Below are positions 1-8,193 of a DNA stretch of 64,000 nucleotides, one piece after another. Position 1 is the first letter of the stretch. Each line of letters begins with the position of its first letter. The position numbers and the translations under genes are program-made. The stretch comes from Pseudarthrobacter sp. ATCC 49987 (GTDB lineage Bacteria > Actinomycetota > Actinomycetes > Actinomycetales > Micrococcaceae), in the NCBI RefSeq assembly GCF_009928425.1, contig NZ_JAABNS010000001.1:1364001-1428000 (forward strand), written 5' to 3'. A model generated the notes under the pieces. The model ran no database searches. It was not told the DNA's origin and was given only the letters and a program-made list of their open reading frames with translations.

Positions 1-888
1 CGGCAGGTGGATCTGCAGGACCGGCTTCGCCGAGGTCCCGATCGTCGTCGCCGCGGTGAAGGTCAGCGTCAGCGCGAGCGGGGTCTGGTTGAGGTAGGCA
101 TCGCGGAGGACCGTGTCGGAGTATTCGGCCGTGACCTTGCCCTTCGCATCGGCCATCCCGACGACGGGCCGCCGGCCGCGCTTGCCGCCGGCGCCGAGGT
201 TGAACCCGCCGTCGTCTATCTTGTTATCGAAGGAGACGGTGAAGTCCTCGATCGTGGCCGCGACGGTGCCGCCTGTCGCGAGCGCCGACGCGGTCGGCGG
301 GGTCTGGGATCCGCCGATCGTGATCGCGCCCTGCGCGAAGTGAAAGAGTTCCTCGCCGATGACGTAAGACGGGGCAGCGTAGGGGGTGTCGGTCTTGACT
401 TCCTTCGCTTCCCAGCTGGTCTTGAGCTTGACGATGTCGGCGTTCGATGCGGAGAATTCGCCCGAGGTGCAGACCGCGCCGAGGAACGTCATCGGCGTGA
501 CGGCGCCGCCGCCGAGGGTCGGGATCCCCTTCTGAATCGTGTAGGAATTCAGAGGGTCCGTCGTCGTCGGCGTGTAGAGCTGCTGAAATACGCCGGCCTG
601 CGCGGGGACTGCCGTCGACACGGCGGACCCGAACAGGGCTTCGAGGAAGACGCCGAGGCCCTTGCTTACGAGTTCGACGTTAATGTCGCCGCCGGCGGAC
701 TGCTTCGCCAGAACCCGGCGGCGCGAGCGCGCCAGCCGGGACCCGACGCGCATCCCGGCGCCCTGGACGAACGTCGGGTTCCAGGCGAGGGACTCGTCGA
801 CGAATTCGGGGAACCGGTCGACGGTAACGGCGGTCCCGTAGGTGGTTTCTTTTTTCAGACCGATCGAGCAGTCGAGTTGTGTGGTCAC
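1..888 (-). CDS. Major tail (tail tube) protein, 3' end outside window
   Basis: At least 296 codons are open from a GTG at 888 to the window edge. The protein begins VTTQLDCSIGLKKETTYGTA and is rich in beta-strand, Thr and Gly, with a C-terminal stretch after about residue 215 that reads like a tail-tube beta-sandwich (ATIEDFTVSFDNKID). This and its place immediately after the tail-terminator and before the expected tape-measure region point to the siphovirus tail tube protein, which polymerises into the tube through which DNA passes. The GTG overlaps the stop of the upstream gene as GTGA, so translation is probably coupled. The assignment rests on position and general character, since no catalytic motif exists in this family. 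Confidence 0.72.
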   Translation of the reverse strand, partial: MTTQLDCSIGLKKETTYGTAVTVDRFPEFVDESLAWNPTFVQGAGMRVGSRLARSRRRVLAKQSAGGDINVELVSKGLGVFLEALFGSAVSTAVPAQAGVFQQLYTPTTTDPLNSYTIQKGIPTLGGGAVTPMTFLGAVCTSGEFSASNADIVKLKTSWEAKEVKTDTPYAAPSYVIGEELFHFAQGAITIGGSQTPPTASALATGGTVAATIEDFTVSFDNKIDDGGFNLGAGGKRGRRPVVGMADAKGKVTAEYSDTVLRDAYLNQTPLALTLTFTAATTIGTSAKPVLQIHLP

Positions 889-1160
889 TTGCTGTCACCT
901 TCCGTTGCGGAGCCGTCGGCCGGTGCCTGCGCGCCCTCTTCCTGCCCGTCGGGGCTGTCTGCCTCGTCGGGTTCCTGCTCGGCCGCCAGCGAGGCAGCCA
1001 GCGTCTTAGCTGGCCGGTCGGCGGGTTCGTAGTTGCCCGGCTGCAGCAGCAGCGCCCGGGCTTGGTCCTCGGTCACGTCGACGATCTGGTCGGGCTCGAG
1101 GACGGTCCGCAGCAGCGGGACGTCGAGCGCGCCGAGCGGTGAGACGTTTTTGATTTTCAT
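885..1160 (-). CDS. Small phage protein between tail terminator and tail tube
   Basis: This encodes 91 aa with an ATG preceded by AGGAG at good spacing. Residues 1-50 look like a compact fold (KIKNVSPLGALDVPLLRTV), with the phrase DVPLL..VLEPDQIVDV typical of small proteins encoded beside tail genes in actinophages. The last 40 residues are acidic and Ala/Glu/Asp-rich and probably disordered. It starts 12 bases after the tail-terminator stop and overlaps the tail tube start by four bases, so it belongs to the morphogenesis operon. A role at the head-tail or tail-tube interface is inferred only from position; I do not recognise a named family. Confidence 0.7.
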   Translation of the reverse strand: MKIKNVSPLGALDVPLLRTVLEPDQIVDVTEDQARALLLQPGNYEPADRPAKTLAASLAAEQEPDEADSPDGQEEGAQAPADGSATEGDSK

Positions 1161-1172
1161 CGGGTTTTTCTC

Positions 1173-1658
1173 CTAAGCCTGGATCCGTGCTTTAGCGGTG
1201 AAGGTCGCGACGACTTCGGTCACGCGGCCCTGTTCGATCAGGTCCTCGGGCGTGGCGCCTTCGGACTCGTGGCCGGACAGGACACACAACCGGACGATGC
1301 CGCCGAGGGTGGTGTCTTCCATCCGGACGTGATGCTCGATACGGCGCAGCAGTTCGTAAGCGCGTTCGGCCGTCTCGATCTCGGCCTCTTCGCCGCCGCC
1401 CCGGAAACAGGACACGGTCACCTCGAGGCTGAGGGTTTCCTCGCGGCTGCGGTTCGTGCCTATCGTCGCCGTTTCCTGGCCGGAACTGAGCCGGCCGAAA
1501 GAAACGATGTCGTCCGGGGCGTAGGTCGAGGGCTGCCCAAACACGACGTAGACGTGTTCGGTGTCCACGCCGCCGGCGAACAGATCCGCGGTCGCACGGT
1601 AAAACGCTTTCTTGAACGCGAGCCCGAGCGTGGCCTGCGTCAGATCGAGGCCGGCCAT
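1173..1658 (-). CDS. Probable tail terminator / tail completion protein
   Basis: This is a 161-aa protein. The ATG at 1658 overlaps the stop of the connector gene (TGATG), which decides the start over a longer in-frame extension. An alpha-beta fold is suggested: an N-terminal helix (TLGLAFKKAFYRATADLFA), a loop naming a beta-strand (VYVVFGQPSTYAPDDIV), then ETLSLEVTVSCFRGGG and a helix AERAYELLRRIEHHVR. That pattern is seen in tail terminators of Siphoviridae, which cap the growing tail and bind the head connector. The gene order connector - terminator - tail tube fits. It could instead be an HK97 gp10-like tail-completion factor. Confidence 0.62.
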   Translation of the reverse strand: MAGLDLTQATLGLAFKKAFYRATADLFAGGVDTEHVYVVFGQPSTYAPDDIVSFGRLSSGQETATIGTNRSREETLSLEVTVSCFRGGGEEAEIETAERAYELLRRIEHHVRMEDTTLGGIVRLCVLSGHESEGATPEDLIEQGRVTEVVATFTAKARIQA

Positions 1659-2455
1659 CAGGCGAACCCGCCGATCTGTTCGTGCGGCGCGCAGAGTTCC
1701 ATCACGCGGCGCGGGACCGCGAAGCCGGACGGGGTGAAGACGTCGGCCTCGGGCCGGTTGCCGCGGACGTTGCCGCCGCCGGATCCCTGCATTCCGCCCT
1801 GCCACCAGAACCGGACGAGCTCGCGGGCCGCAAGCCGGATGTTAGGTGGGATCACGGCCGAACCGATCCGGTAGGTGATCACCAGCTCGCCGACGCCGAA
1901 GGGCCGCACGGCGGACCGGGACCCGCCATAGATCAGCCCGGACGCGAGATCGGGGACATAGTCCAGGACCGGGGCGCCGTCGAGCGTGATCCCGAGGATC
2001 TGACTCGGTAGATGCGGAAGGATCACAGTCGACCCGCCGCCGGAACTGACAAAGGTCTTTGTCGCCGCGAGCATCGGCCCGGTGATGTCCTCGATAACGG
2101 GAGTCGCCGCGGCGTTGTAAAGCCGCAGATCATCCATCGTCGCCGGGTCCGCGTTCGGCGCCAGCTTGAGCCCGTTGCGGATTTCATCCATCGGGATCAG
2201 GAACTGCGGGTCAGCCGGCCAGACATCGAGGATGTCCGTGTAGGCCGCTACCCCGTTCCCCGACCAGGAGAGCAGGTAGCGCCCGGGCATGGCCGGGGTG
2301 AAGGCGGCCACCGTCCCGGCGCCGGTCCCCGTGGGAACCGGCGCCGGGTCCAGCAGCACGCCGTCGGGCCGGGTGACCGCGAGCGCGTAGGGTCCTTCCG
2401 CCGGGGCGGTGGCCCACTTGACGGACGCCCGTGCGCCCAGGTCAACCGAAGCCAT
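1658..2455 (-). CDS. Head-tail connector protein with N-terminal Ig-like domain
   Basis: This protein of 265 aa has two parts. Residues about 10-82 form a beta-sandwich-like segment (VKWATAPAEGPYALAVTRPDG ... YTDILDVWP) resembling an Ig-like fold. Residues from about 88 (FLIPMDEIRNGLKLAPNAD) to 225 resemble the gp6/gp7-type head-tail connectors, with a helical N-terminal half carrying the 'DLRLYNAAATPVIEDITG' pattern and a C-terminal beta region. Connectors form a ring under the portal and stop the head leaking DNA. The start is fixed by TAATG overlap with the preceding gene. The Ig-like extension is roughly 85 residues longer than the usual connector and may be displayed on the virion; that is inference. 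Confidence 0.66.
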   Translation of the reverse strand: MASVDLGARASVKWATAPAEGPYALAVTRPDGVLLDPAPVPTGTGAGTVAAFTPAMPGRYLLSWSGNGVAAYTDILDVWPADPQFLIPMDEIRNGLKLAPNADPATMDDLRLYNAAATPVIEDITGPMLAATKTFVSSGGGSTVILPHLPSQILGITLDGAPVLDYVPDLASGLIYGGSRSAVRPFGVGELVITYRIGSAVIPPNIRLAARELVRFWWQGGMQGSGGGNVRGNRPEADVFTPSGFAVPRRVMELCAPHEQIGGFA

Positions 2456-2859
2456 TACTTCTTAGCCGCGGCTTTCGCTTCGGCTTCGGCCGCGGCTTTC
2501 GCTTCGGCGTCTGCGTCAGCCTTGGTCTTCGCTGCCTGCTCCTCGAGGAGCTTGGCGGCGGCCTCCTGGGCGTCGGCTTCGGCCTGTGCCTTGGCGGCTG
2601 CCTGGGCGTCGGCGTCTGCCTTGGCCTGGACTGCGGACTGGCGGAGCGGCTGGTTGCCGCGGGCGGTAGCTGTCTCGACCTGACCTGTGACGGTGGCGGT
2701 CTCTACGTCGGGGTCGACGGCCATGCCGTTGAGCAGGAGCTGGTTGGCTTCGGCTTCAGGCAGGGTGATGGTCTGGCCTGGTGCGGGCCAGTCCTTGCCG
2801 TCGCGGGTGCCGGAGATGCGGGCGACCAGCTTGACGGTCTTGTTGGATTTTGCGGCCAT
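2455..2859 (-). CDS. Small phage protein with long Ala/Lys/Glu coiled-coil tail
   Basis: This encodes 134 aa, with the start ATG preceded by AAAGGAG. Residues 1-65 contain a short beta-rich head (TVKLVARISGTRDGKDWPAPGQTITLPE) and residues 75-134 are an almost unbroken low-complexity helix of Ala, Lys, Glu, Gln and Asp, including AEADAQEAAAKLLEEQ and repeated AEAKAAAE units. It sits between the major capsid gene and the connector. Position suggests a head-decoration, head-fibre or assembly protein, but nothing proves it. The terminator-like hairpin just upstream separates it from the capsid gene and would lower its expression relative to capsid. Confidence 0.66.
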   Translation of the reverse strand: MAAKSNKTVKLVARISGTRDGKDWPAPGQTITLPEAEANQLLLNGMAVDPDVETATVTGQVETATARGNQPLRQSAVQAKADADAQAAAKAQAEADAQEAAAKLLEEQAAKTKADADAEAKAAAEAEAKAAAKK

Positions 2860-2896
2860 GATCTTTCTCCTTTGGAGGGCGGTGCACGGTTGGAGA

Positions 2897-2934
2897 GCGG
2901 CGGGCGGGCCCTGTGTTCAGGGGCCGCCCGCCGC
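2897..2934 (-). terminator. Strong hairpin after the capsid gene
   Basis: An 11-bp GC stem (GCGGCGGGCGG pairing with CCGCCCGCCGC) plus a 5-bp inner stem CCCTG/CAGGG and a TGTT loop lies 17 bases after the capsid stop on the minus strand. There is no long T-tract, so it probably acts as a partial terminator or 3' mRNA stabiliser that keeps capsid messenger more abundant than the downstream genes. Confidence 0.65.
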
Positions 2935-2950
2935 GTCTATGGGGCTTCGG

Positions 2951-4171
2951 TTAGGAAGCGCCGCCGGCGAAGTGCTTCACTGCGCCGGTCTGGTCGACCA
3001 GGACGCCGTCGCCGCGGATGATCGTGCGGTAGGTGACGAGGTCCTTGTCGAATGCGAAGTCGTCGGAGCGCTCGAAGCGGACTCCGTTGACGATGCGGGC
3101 GAAGTAGGCCGAGATGTCACCGAAGGCGACGGACTTGGCGCCGAGGCCCACGCCGGGCATGTTCGGGTCGGTGAAGACCGGCTTGCCCTCGATGGTGTCG
3201 GGCTGGCCGGCGATGACCGACGGCTGCCAGATGTATCGGCCCTCCAGATCCTTGATCTTGCGGAGGGTCGCTGCCGTGCCGTCCTTGACCAGCCAGCCTG
3301 CGTTGGGGCTGTTCCGGTACGGGCCGATGACCGAGTAGAACAGGTCGATCAGGTCGTCCCAGGTCGGGGCGCCGCCGACGGCGGTGCCGCCCGTCTTGCC
3401 CAGCGTGGTGGAAGTGATCAGGCCGGACGGCTCGTTCGTGCCGGTGCCGGCGACGAGCTTGGCGCCGAAGGCGTTGCCGACGGCGCGGCCGGCCTGGCGG
3501 GCGATGAAGCTCTCCAGGTCGAAGGCCGAGTCGTCGATCAGCTCGCGGCTGATCTGGCAGAGGTCGCCGTACTTGTAGGCGTACAGCGAGCGCTTGCCGA
3601 GGACAGGCTCGGACGTCGGGATGACCTGGCCCTCACCGACCTGCGCGCCGACGGGCGCGGAGAGGGTGACCGGAACGCTGATCTCTTCACCGCTGGAGGT
3701 GTAGAGGATCGTGGCTCCGGCCGAGAGGATCGCCGACGTCTCGATGGCGTGCTCCATAAGCTGGCCATAGAACGTGGTCGGCACCGTGACGCCGCCGGCA
3801 GACGGCGTTCCCTTGACGAGCGCGCGGACTTCCTGGCGCTCTTCCTTGGTGGGCGCGTAGTCCCATTCTCCGGCGCGGGTCTTGAGCATGCTGCGGAGCA
3901 GCTCCCCGGCCGGGTCCTGGTTGCGGTCCTCGCCCTGGCCGGGAACGTTGCGGAGGGACGCTTCGATGTCCTTCTGTTCCTGGTCGAAGGCCACAAGGCG
4001 GTCGGCCTGCGCGCGCAGGGAGTCCATCTCGGCGGTGATGGTGTTGAAGGAAGTCTCTTCCTCCGCGGTCAGTGCGCGGCCTTCGGCCTCCGCACGGTCG
4101 ATGATGACCTTGCCCTTTTCGTGGGCGGCTGCGCGCTTTTCGAGCAGCTTCTTGGCGAGCGTAGCGCTCAT
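2951..4171 (-). CDS. Major capsid protein (HK97 fold) with scaffold-like delta domain
   Basis: This 406-aa protein builds the icosahedral head. Residues 1-105 are helical and charged (AKKLLEKRAAAHEKGK ... EEETSFNTITAEMDSLRAQADRL), the delta domain normally removed by the prohead protease encoded next door. Residues from about 125 carry the HK97-type capsid core, with SAGGVTVPTTFYGQLMEHAIE, the E-loop region EISVPVTLSAPVGAQVGEG and later FGDISAYFARIVNGVRFERS. The start ATG at 4171 has AAGGGGA upstream, and a longer in-frame reading lacks coding character. It is flanked by hairpins on both sides, consistent with very high expression in the lytic phase. Confidence 0.93.
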   Translation of the reverse strand: MSATLAKKLLEKRAAAHEKGKVIIDRAEAEGRALTAEEETSFNTITAEMDSLRAQADRLVAFDQEQKDIEASLRNVPGQGEDRNQDPAGELLRSMLKTRAGEWDYAPTKEERQEVRALVKGTPSAGGVTVPTTFYGQLMEHAIETSAILSAGATILYTSSGEEISVPVTLSAPVGAQVGEGQVIPTSEPVLGKRSLYAYKYGDLCQISRELIDDSAFDLESFIARQAGRAVGNAFGAKLVAGTGTNEPSGLITSTTLGKTGGTAVGGAPTWDDLIDLFYSVIGPYRNSPNAGWLVKDGTAATLRKIKDLEGRYIWQPSVIAGQPDTIEGKPVFTDPNMPGVGLGAKSVAFGDISAYFARIVNGVRFERSDDFAFDKDLVTYRTIIRGDGVLVDQTGAVKHFAGGAS

Positions 4172-4195
4172 GGCATTCCCCTTCCGGAAATGACA

Positions 4196-4222
4196 GAACC
4201 CCGGGCAGTCTGCTCGGGGTTC
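4196..4222 (-). promoter_or_regulatory. Hairpin between protease and capsid genes
   Basis: An 8-bp perfect stem, GAACCCCG against CGGGGTTC, with an 11-base loop, sits 25 bases upstream of the capsid start. It may protect the 5' end of a processed capsid transcript or attenuate read-through. No promoter was identified in the gap. Confidence 0.45.
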
Positions 4223-4278
4223 GAAGGATGGTGTGATCGGTGAGGTGCGGGTGGATTTCGTCCTGCCCACGGGCATTA

Positions 4279-4962
4279 CTAGGCGCGGTGGAGATCCAGC
4301 CGGCGCCGATAGAGCGTGAGGTCAGGGTGCATTTCGTGCTGCCCCTCGTTCTGCTCTGCCCGCTCCTCATCGGTGCGGGAATCTGGGGGAGTGAGGATCA
4401 GCTTGCGCAGCTCCTCGGGTGCGGCGTCGCGGACCTGCGCGACGTCCATGTGCAGATGCTCGGCCAGCGAGCGCAGCCCTGTGGTGGTGTCCCTGTAGGC
4501 CGGGTTGTTCACCGGGGCGACGTCGACCAACTGGACCGCGAGCAGGGTCCGCATCGGGAACCCTTCCGGGGTGACATCCCAGTAGTCATCGATGGTCCGG
4601 AACGCGAAGCTGGAGTAGCGAAGGTCGCCGCGTTTGGCGAGCTCGCGGACGTCGCGGCCGGTGCTGGTATCCGGCAGGGCCACGTCGTAGCGGAGGCCGG
4701 TGCCGTCCGCTTCCAGAGTCAGAGTCCCGCCCTCGGTGGTGCCGAGCAGCTGGTTGTCGTCGTGGTTGTACCGGGCGAGGACCGGCACCTGATCGGCGAG
4801 GGACTTGTTGAACGCCGCCGGGTCGACGCGCTCAACGAAGCCCCCAAGGTTCTGGGACAGCCTGTTGAAGACGGAGGCGTATCCGCTCAGGGTGCCGAGC
4901 CCGTTGGTGGTCTCCCGGAATTCGACCGGCTGGCTGATGTGGCGCAGTTCCAGATCACGCAT
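4279..4962 (-). CDS. Prohead protease (HK97 family, U35)
   Basis: This 227-aa serine protease cuts the capsid delta domain during head maturation. The family histidine is visible in ARYNHDDNQLLG (about residue 66-70) and the serine in GDLRYSSFAF (about 118-123). The C-terminal 60 residues are charged and expendable. The ATG at 4962 is preferred over a GTG nine bases upstream because GGAGG lies exactly eight bases before it. It overlaps the portal gene by eight bases, and the order portal - protease - capsid is the standard HK97 cassette. Confidence 0.92.
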   Translation of the reverse strand: MRDLELRHISQPVEFRETTNGLGTLSGYASVFNRLSQNLGGFVERVDPAAFNKSLADQVPVLARYNHDDNQLLGTTEGGTLTLEADGTGLRYDVALPDTSTGRDVRELAKRGDLRYSSFAFRTIDDYWDVTPEGFPMRTLLAVQLVDVAPVNNPAYRDTTTGLRSLAEHLHMDVAQVRDAAPEELRKLILTPPDSRTDEERAEQNEGQHEMHPDLTLYRRRLDLHRA

Positions 4963-6124
4963 CGGAACCACCTCCGTTCTGTAGTTTCTTCACGTTGCCG
5001 AACCAGATTTGCCACTGGTCGATCTCATGCTGGGTTAGCATTTCGAAGTCTTCGAATTCACGGACCTGCTCCAGCGTGTAGACGCCGATGCGGAGGCCAA
5101 CCTCGTAGGCTTCCATGCGGGACTTGAGGTCACCGCGGGCGCTGGCGTTGAGGTTGAACTTCACGTAGTAGCCGGGCAGCAGCAGCCGGTTGAGGTGGTG
5201 CTCCAGCCGGACCGCCGTCGGCTGCAGCGCACGGCGGATGAACTTCTGCTGGTTCAGTTCCTCCGTGGTGTACTTCAGGCTGTTGCCCGAGTCCCCGCCG
5301 ATCTCCTCCGGCGGGACCTTGTAGATCGCGGCGACTTGGTTGGCGGTGGCCTTGATCTGCTCGAGGAACTGCACGTCGGCCATGGACAGGCCGAGCTTGT
5401 TGTACTCCCAGTCGTTGCCGGAGACGAACACGTCCCCGTTGGCCACCGAGGACTTGAAGCGGCTCTTCACGACGCCGGACTCCAGCGCAGAGAGCGTCTG
5501 CTTTGTGTTCTTCAGGTGGCCCGAGGGGACGCCCGACCGCCGGTAGACGTTGTTACCGAAGGTCTGCGCGCTTTGGGCCATCTCGATCTGGGCCCGGAAC
5601 TGCTCGATCGGGGAGAGCCCGACGACCGAACCAGGGAGAACGTACTCGGCGATGTGCACGACCTCGGACCGGACCAGCTTCTTGCCGTTGTAGTAGTAGT
5701 CCGGCAGCGGGCCCGACTCGTCAACATGGATGCCGTCCGGGTTGAGCCACTGGACCTTCGAGGTTCCGAAGGCATCGACGTCGACGGCCACGCCGTAGGC
5801 GTTGCCCCTGAGCTTCAGCGACGTCGTGCACTGGTGGAGCCAGTCAATGCGGGTGCCCAGCGGGTTCGGGTTCGGGTTGGTCACAAGGCCCGGCTGCTTC
5901 GCCGGGGTCACCCTGGCGCCGTTCGGCTTTCGTTGGAACGCCGAGATCGGTGTGACGGCGAGCGAGTCAGCGATCAGGCTGGTCGCGGCGTACACTGGCA
6001 CGACGCGCAGCGAGCCCTTCATGCTGCGGCCGCCGAGGCCACCGCCTGTGGCGAAGCTGCCGCCCATGACGTTGTCGACTGGCGAACCCAACGAGCGTTC
6101 CTCGTTGCCAAAGAAAATACTCAT
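4955..6124 (-). CDS. Portal protein (HK97 / SPP1-like family)
   Basis: This 389-aa protein forms the dodecameric ring through which DNA enters and leaves the head and to which terminase docks. Typical signatures are VYAATSLIADSLAVTPISAF near the N-terminus, LNPDGIHVDESG, and the C-terminal PPEEIGGDSGNSLKYTTEEL followed by LEHHLNRLLLPGYYVKFNLNA. The ATG at 6124 follows GGAGGG and overlaps the stop of a 47-aa membrane peptide gene as ATGA. The start is trimmed relative to the longest open frame, whose extra 11 residues lack a ribosome site. Confidence 0.92.
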   Translation of the reverse strand: MSIFFGNEERSLGSPVDNVMGGSFATGGGLGGRSMKGSLRVVPVYAATSLIADSLAVTPISAFQRKPNGARVTPAKQPGLVTNPNPNPLGTRIDWLHQCTTSLKLRGNAYGVAVDVDAFGTSKVQWLNPDGIHVDESGPLPDYYYNGKKLVRSEVVHIAEYVLPGSVVGLSPIEQFRAQIEMAQSAQTFGNNVYRRSGVPSGHLKNTKQTLSALESGVVKSRFKSSVANGDVFVSGNDWEYNKLGLSMADVQFLEQIKATANQVAAIYKVPPEEIGGDSGNSLKYTTEELNQQKFIRRALQPTAVRLEHHLNRLLLPGYYVKFNLNASARGDLKSRMEAYEVGLRIGVYTLEQVREFEDFEMLTQHEIDQWQIWFGNVKKLQNGGGSDA

Positions 6125-6264
6125 CGACGGCTCGCCCTCCAAGAGATCGCCAGGCACGCCGCGCCGGCCACGGCAAACGCAGCCGGCACGAAGACCATGG
6201 CGATGCCGGCGACGATCAGGGCGGCGCCCAGCAGGTCGAGAACGGTGGTAAGCCAGGCGGGCAT
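6121..6264 (-). CDS. 47-aa single-span membrane peptide between terminase and portal
   Basis: This very short gene starts at an ATG preceded by AGAAGGAGATGAA and its stop overlaps the portal start as ATGA. The peptide begins MPAWLTTVLDLLGAALIVAG and continues through one long hydrophobic helix (residues about 7-41, with Ala, Val, Ile and Phe), then ends in the basic tail SWRASRR. That is the layout of a small one-span membrane protein with a positively charged C-terminus. A holin-like or superinfection role can be imagined, but the position among head genes is odd for a holin. The strong Shine-Dalgarno site and coupling argue that it is translated. Confidence 0.72.
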   Translation of the reverse strand: MPAWLTTVLDLLGAALIVAGIAMVFVPAAFAVAGAACLAISWRASRR

Positions 6265-6275
6265 TTCATCTCCTT

Positions 6276-7715
6276 CTAGAGCACTGAGTCCAGCGCGTTG
6301 TAGTTCTCCGCGGCCTTCTCTTTGAAGATCCAGCGGGCGAACACCACGGCATACAAGCCGGAGATGTCAGCGAGCGTTCGGTTGCGGGCGAAGATCCAGG
6401 CGCGGCCGCCGACGCTTTGCTTCACGGCGTTGCCCATCGACTTGTTCAGCAGGTCGTCATTCTCAAAGCGCAGCGCGCCGACCAGGGCGTCGTCGTAGAA
6501 GCCGCCGCAGGCATCGACCCTTTGCGGGCCCGAGACGAGGATGACCTCGAAACCCTCGGCCTCCAGATCCTTCCGCAGCGACTTGGCCGCGCCGTTGCCG
6601 TCGAGGGCAATGATGTTGCCGCCGAAGCTGGCACGCAGTTTCACCATCGCCGACACGACGCCGGCGGTCCCGAGGAGCTGGTCGTACAGCTCCAGATAGC
6701 AGGTCTTGCCTGGCGCCGTTGATGCGGCCGCCATGGCGATGGATGTTGTCTCGCGATCGGGCGAGGTGTCGATGGTCCAGAAGGGTGTCCCGGTCCAGGT
6801 CTCGTCCTCGCCGGTCGTGTAGTTCGATTCCCAGGCCGACGTCGGGATGACCCGCGGCGGCGTCTTGGGTTTCGGCCACCAGCCGAGCCAGGCGCGTTCC
6901 CATTCACTGTGATCCTTCGATGCATCCCGGAGAGCCATCACGCGGTCGAGGCTGATGGTGTGCCCGACGCCGGGGTGCGTAGCGGCCACCGATTCAGGGT
7001 CCGCGGGGTCCCAATCATCGGGGGCTGAGTACTCGATGTAGCACGTCCGGGTCTCGCGCTTTGACTCCACGAGTGCCCGGCCTACTTCGACCTTGTCCAT
7101 GAGGTAGCCGGAGTGGGCCTTACCGGCGGCCGAGAGGACCCACAGTTGCGAGCCGATCACGGTCATCAGAGTCGGCTGGACACCACCCTCCAGGGTGTTG
7201 TCGGCGTGGGCGTAGGCCTCATCGATGTGCGCCTCGTGGTTCATGTCGCCGTGGCCGGCGTTCTCGGACACGGTATCGATGGCCAACTCGGAGCCAGTCT
7301 TCCACCGGACAGCTTCCTCGCCGCCGCGCCAGCGTGGCTTCTCCAGCGTCTCTTTCAGAGGCGACCGGTACAGCGGGAGGTAGAAGTCATCCCGGAGCCT
7401 CTTGAGTGCCTTCAGCCTGTTCTGCGCGGTGTAGATCATGCGGCCGTCGACGGTCGTCAGCGCCCGGTGCGTCAGCTTGGCCCGGCTGATCGTTGTCTTT
7501 CCTGCGCGCCGCAGGACGATCACGATCACCGTGTCGTACCAGAAGCCGCCCGTCGCCGGGTCTATCTCGCACGTGACAGCCAGGGCGTCCCGCTGCCACG
7601 GCATTGGGGCGCGGCCTGATGCCTCCATGACCTTGCACACGGAACCGCCGAGCGTCTTCCGCGTGTAGTTCCGCTGGGTAGCGAAGCGTGGCGCCGGGTT
7701 CCTCGGCTCAGTCAT
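6276..7715 (-). CDS. Terminase large subunit
   Basis: This 479-aa packaging motor cuts concatemeric DNA and pumps it into the prohead. An N-terminal ATPase domain has the divergent Walker A VLRRAGKT near residue 68-75, and the Walker B acidic pair sits in EAHIDEAYAH near 160. The C-terminal RNase H-like nuclease region contains FWTIDTSPDRETTSIA (first catalytic Asp), NIIALDGNGAA and a late acidic cluster FYDDALVGAL. The start ATG overlaps the small-subunit stop by eight bases. HNH and small terminase genes lie immediately upstream, the usual packaging module of cos-type siphoviruses. Confidence 0.93.
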   Translation of the reverse strand: MTEPRNPAPRFATQRNYTRKTLGGSVCKVMEASGRAPMPWQRDALAVTCEIDPATGGFWYDTVIVIVLRRAGKTTISRAKLTHRALTTVDGRMIYTAQNRLKALKRLRDDFYLPLYRSPLKETLEKPRWRGGEEAVRWKTGSELAIDTVSENAGHGDMNHEAHIDEAYAHADNTLEGGVQPTLMTVIGSQLWVLSAAGKAHSGYLMDKVEVGRALVESKRETRTCYIEYSAPDDWDPADPESVAATHPGVGHTISLDRVMALRDASKDHSEWERAWLGWWPKPKTPPRVIPTSAWESNYTTGEDETWTGTPFWTIDTSPDRETTSIAMAAASTAPGKTCYLELYDQLLGTAGVVSAMVKLRASFGGNIIALDGNGAAKSLRKDLEAEGFEVILVSGPQRVDACGGFYDDALVGALRFENDDLLNKSMGNAVKQSVGGRAWIFARNRTLADISGLYAVVFARWIFKEKAAENYNALDSVL

Positions 7716-8193
7716 CCGCCTGCAACAGCTGGGACATGTCCCAGGCGCCGGCTCCGGCGGCCGGCTCCGTGCGGCGCAGTCGGTCGAAGACGTTGAACAG
7801 GCGCGACTGCATGCCGCTGATCAGGTCCGGGCGTTCCAGCTGCGGGATCTGATCCAGCACCCGGGCGTTGTACTTAGCCAGAACCAGCAGAGTCTTCTTG
7901 AATGGCGGCTCGCCGATCAGCGCGTCGAGCTCGCCAACGAGCGTCGTTTCGATCGGGCCGGCCGGTGCAAGCCAGCTGATCGCCATCGACGACGGGGCAA
8001 CTTCCGGAGGGGTCGCGAGGATCTGCTGTGCGGCGTCGACGCCGTTGGCATCCCGCAGCTTCTTCGCCGCCCGGTAAGCGGCGTTGTCGTCGCTCTTTGC
8101 CTTGCCGCATACGTCACAGCGGCAGCCCTTACGGTAGCCGGTCAGGCCCGGCTTATCGCCGTGCTTGATGACTGTCGAACGCTGCTTCGTCAC
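7708..8193 (-). CDS. Probable terminase small subunit
   Basis: This 161-aa protein is predicted to recognise the packaging site and recruit the large subunit. The N-terminus holds a small zinc-like motif, HGDKPGLTGYRKGCRCDVCG, commonly seen at the start of actinophage small terminases, followed by a helix (DDNAAYRAAKKL). The C-terminal half (residues 85-150) is helical and probably oligomerises. The GTG at 8193 is chosen because AAAGGA lies six bases upstream. It begins inside the end of the preceding gene and overlaps the large terminase by eight bases. Position gives most of the confidence. Confidence 0.72.
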   Translation of the reverse strand: MTKQRSTVIKHGDKPGLTGYRKGCRCDVCGKAKSDDNAAYRAAKKLRDANGVDAAQQILATPPEVAPSSMAISWLAPAGPIETTLVGELDALIGEPPFKKTLLVLAKYNARVLDQIPQLERPDLISGMQSRLFNVFDRLRRTEPAAGAGAWDMSQLLQADD

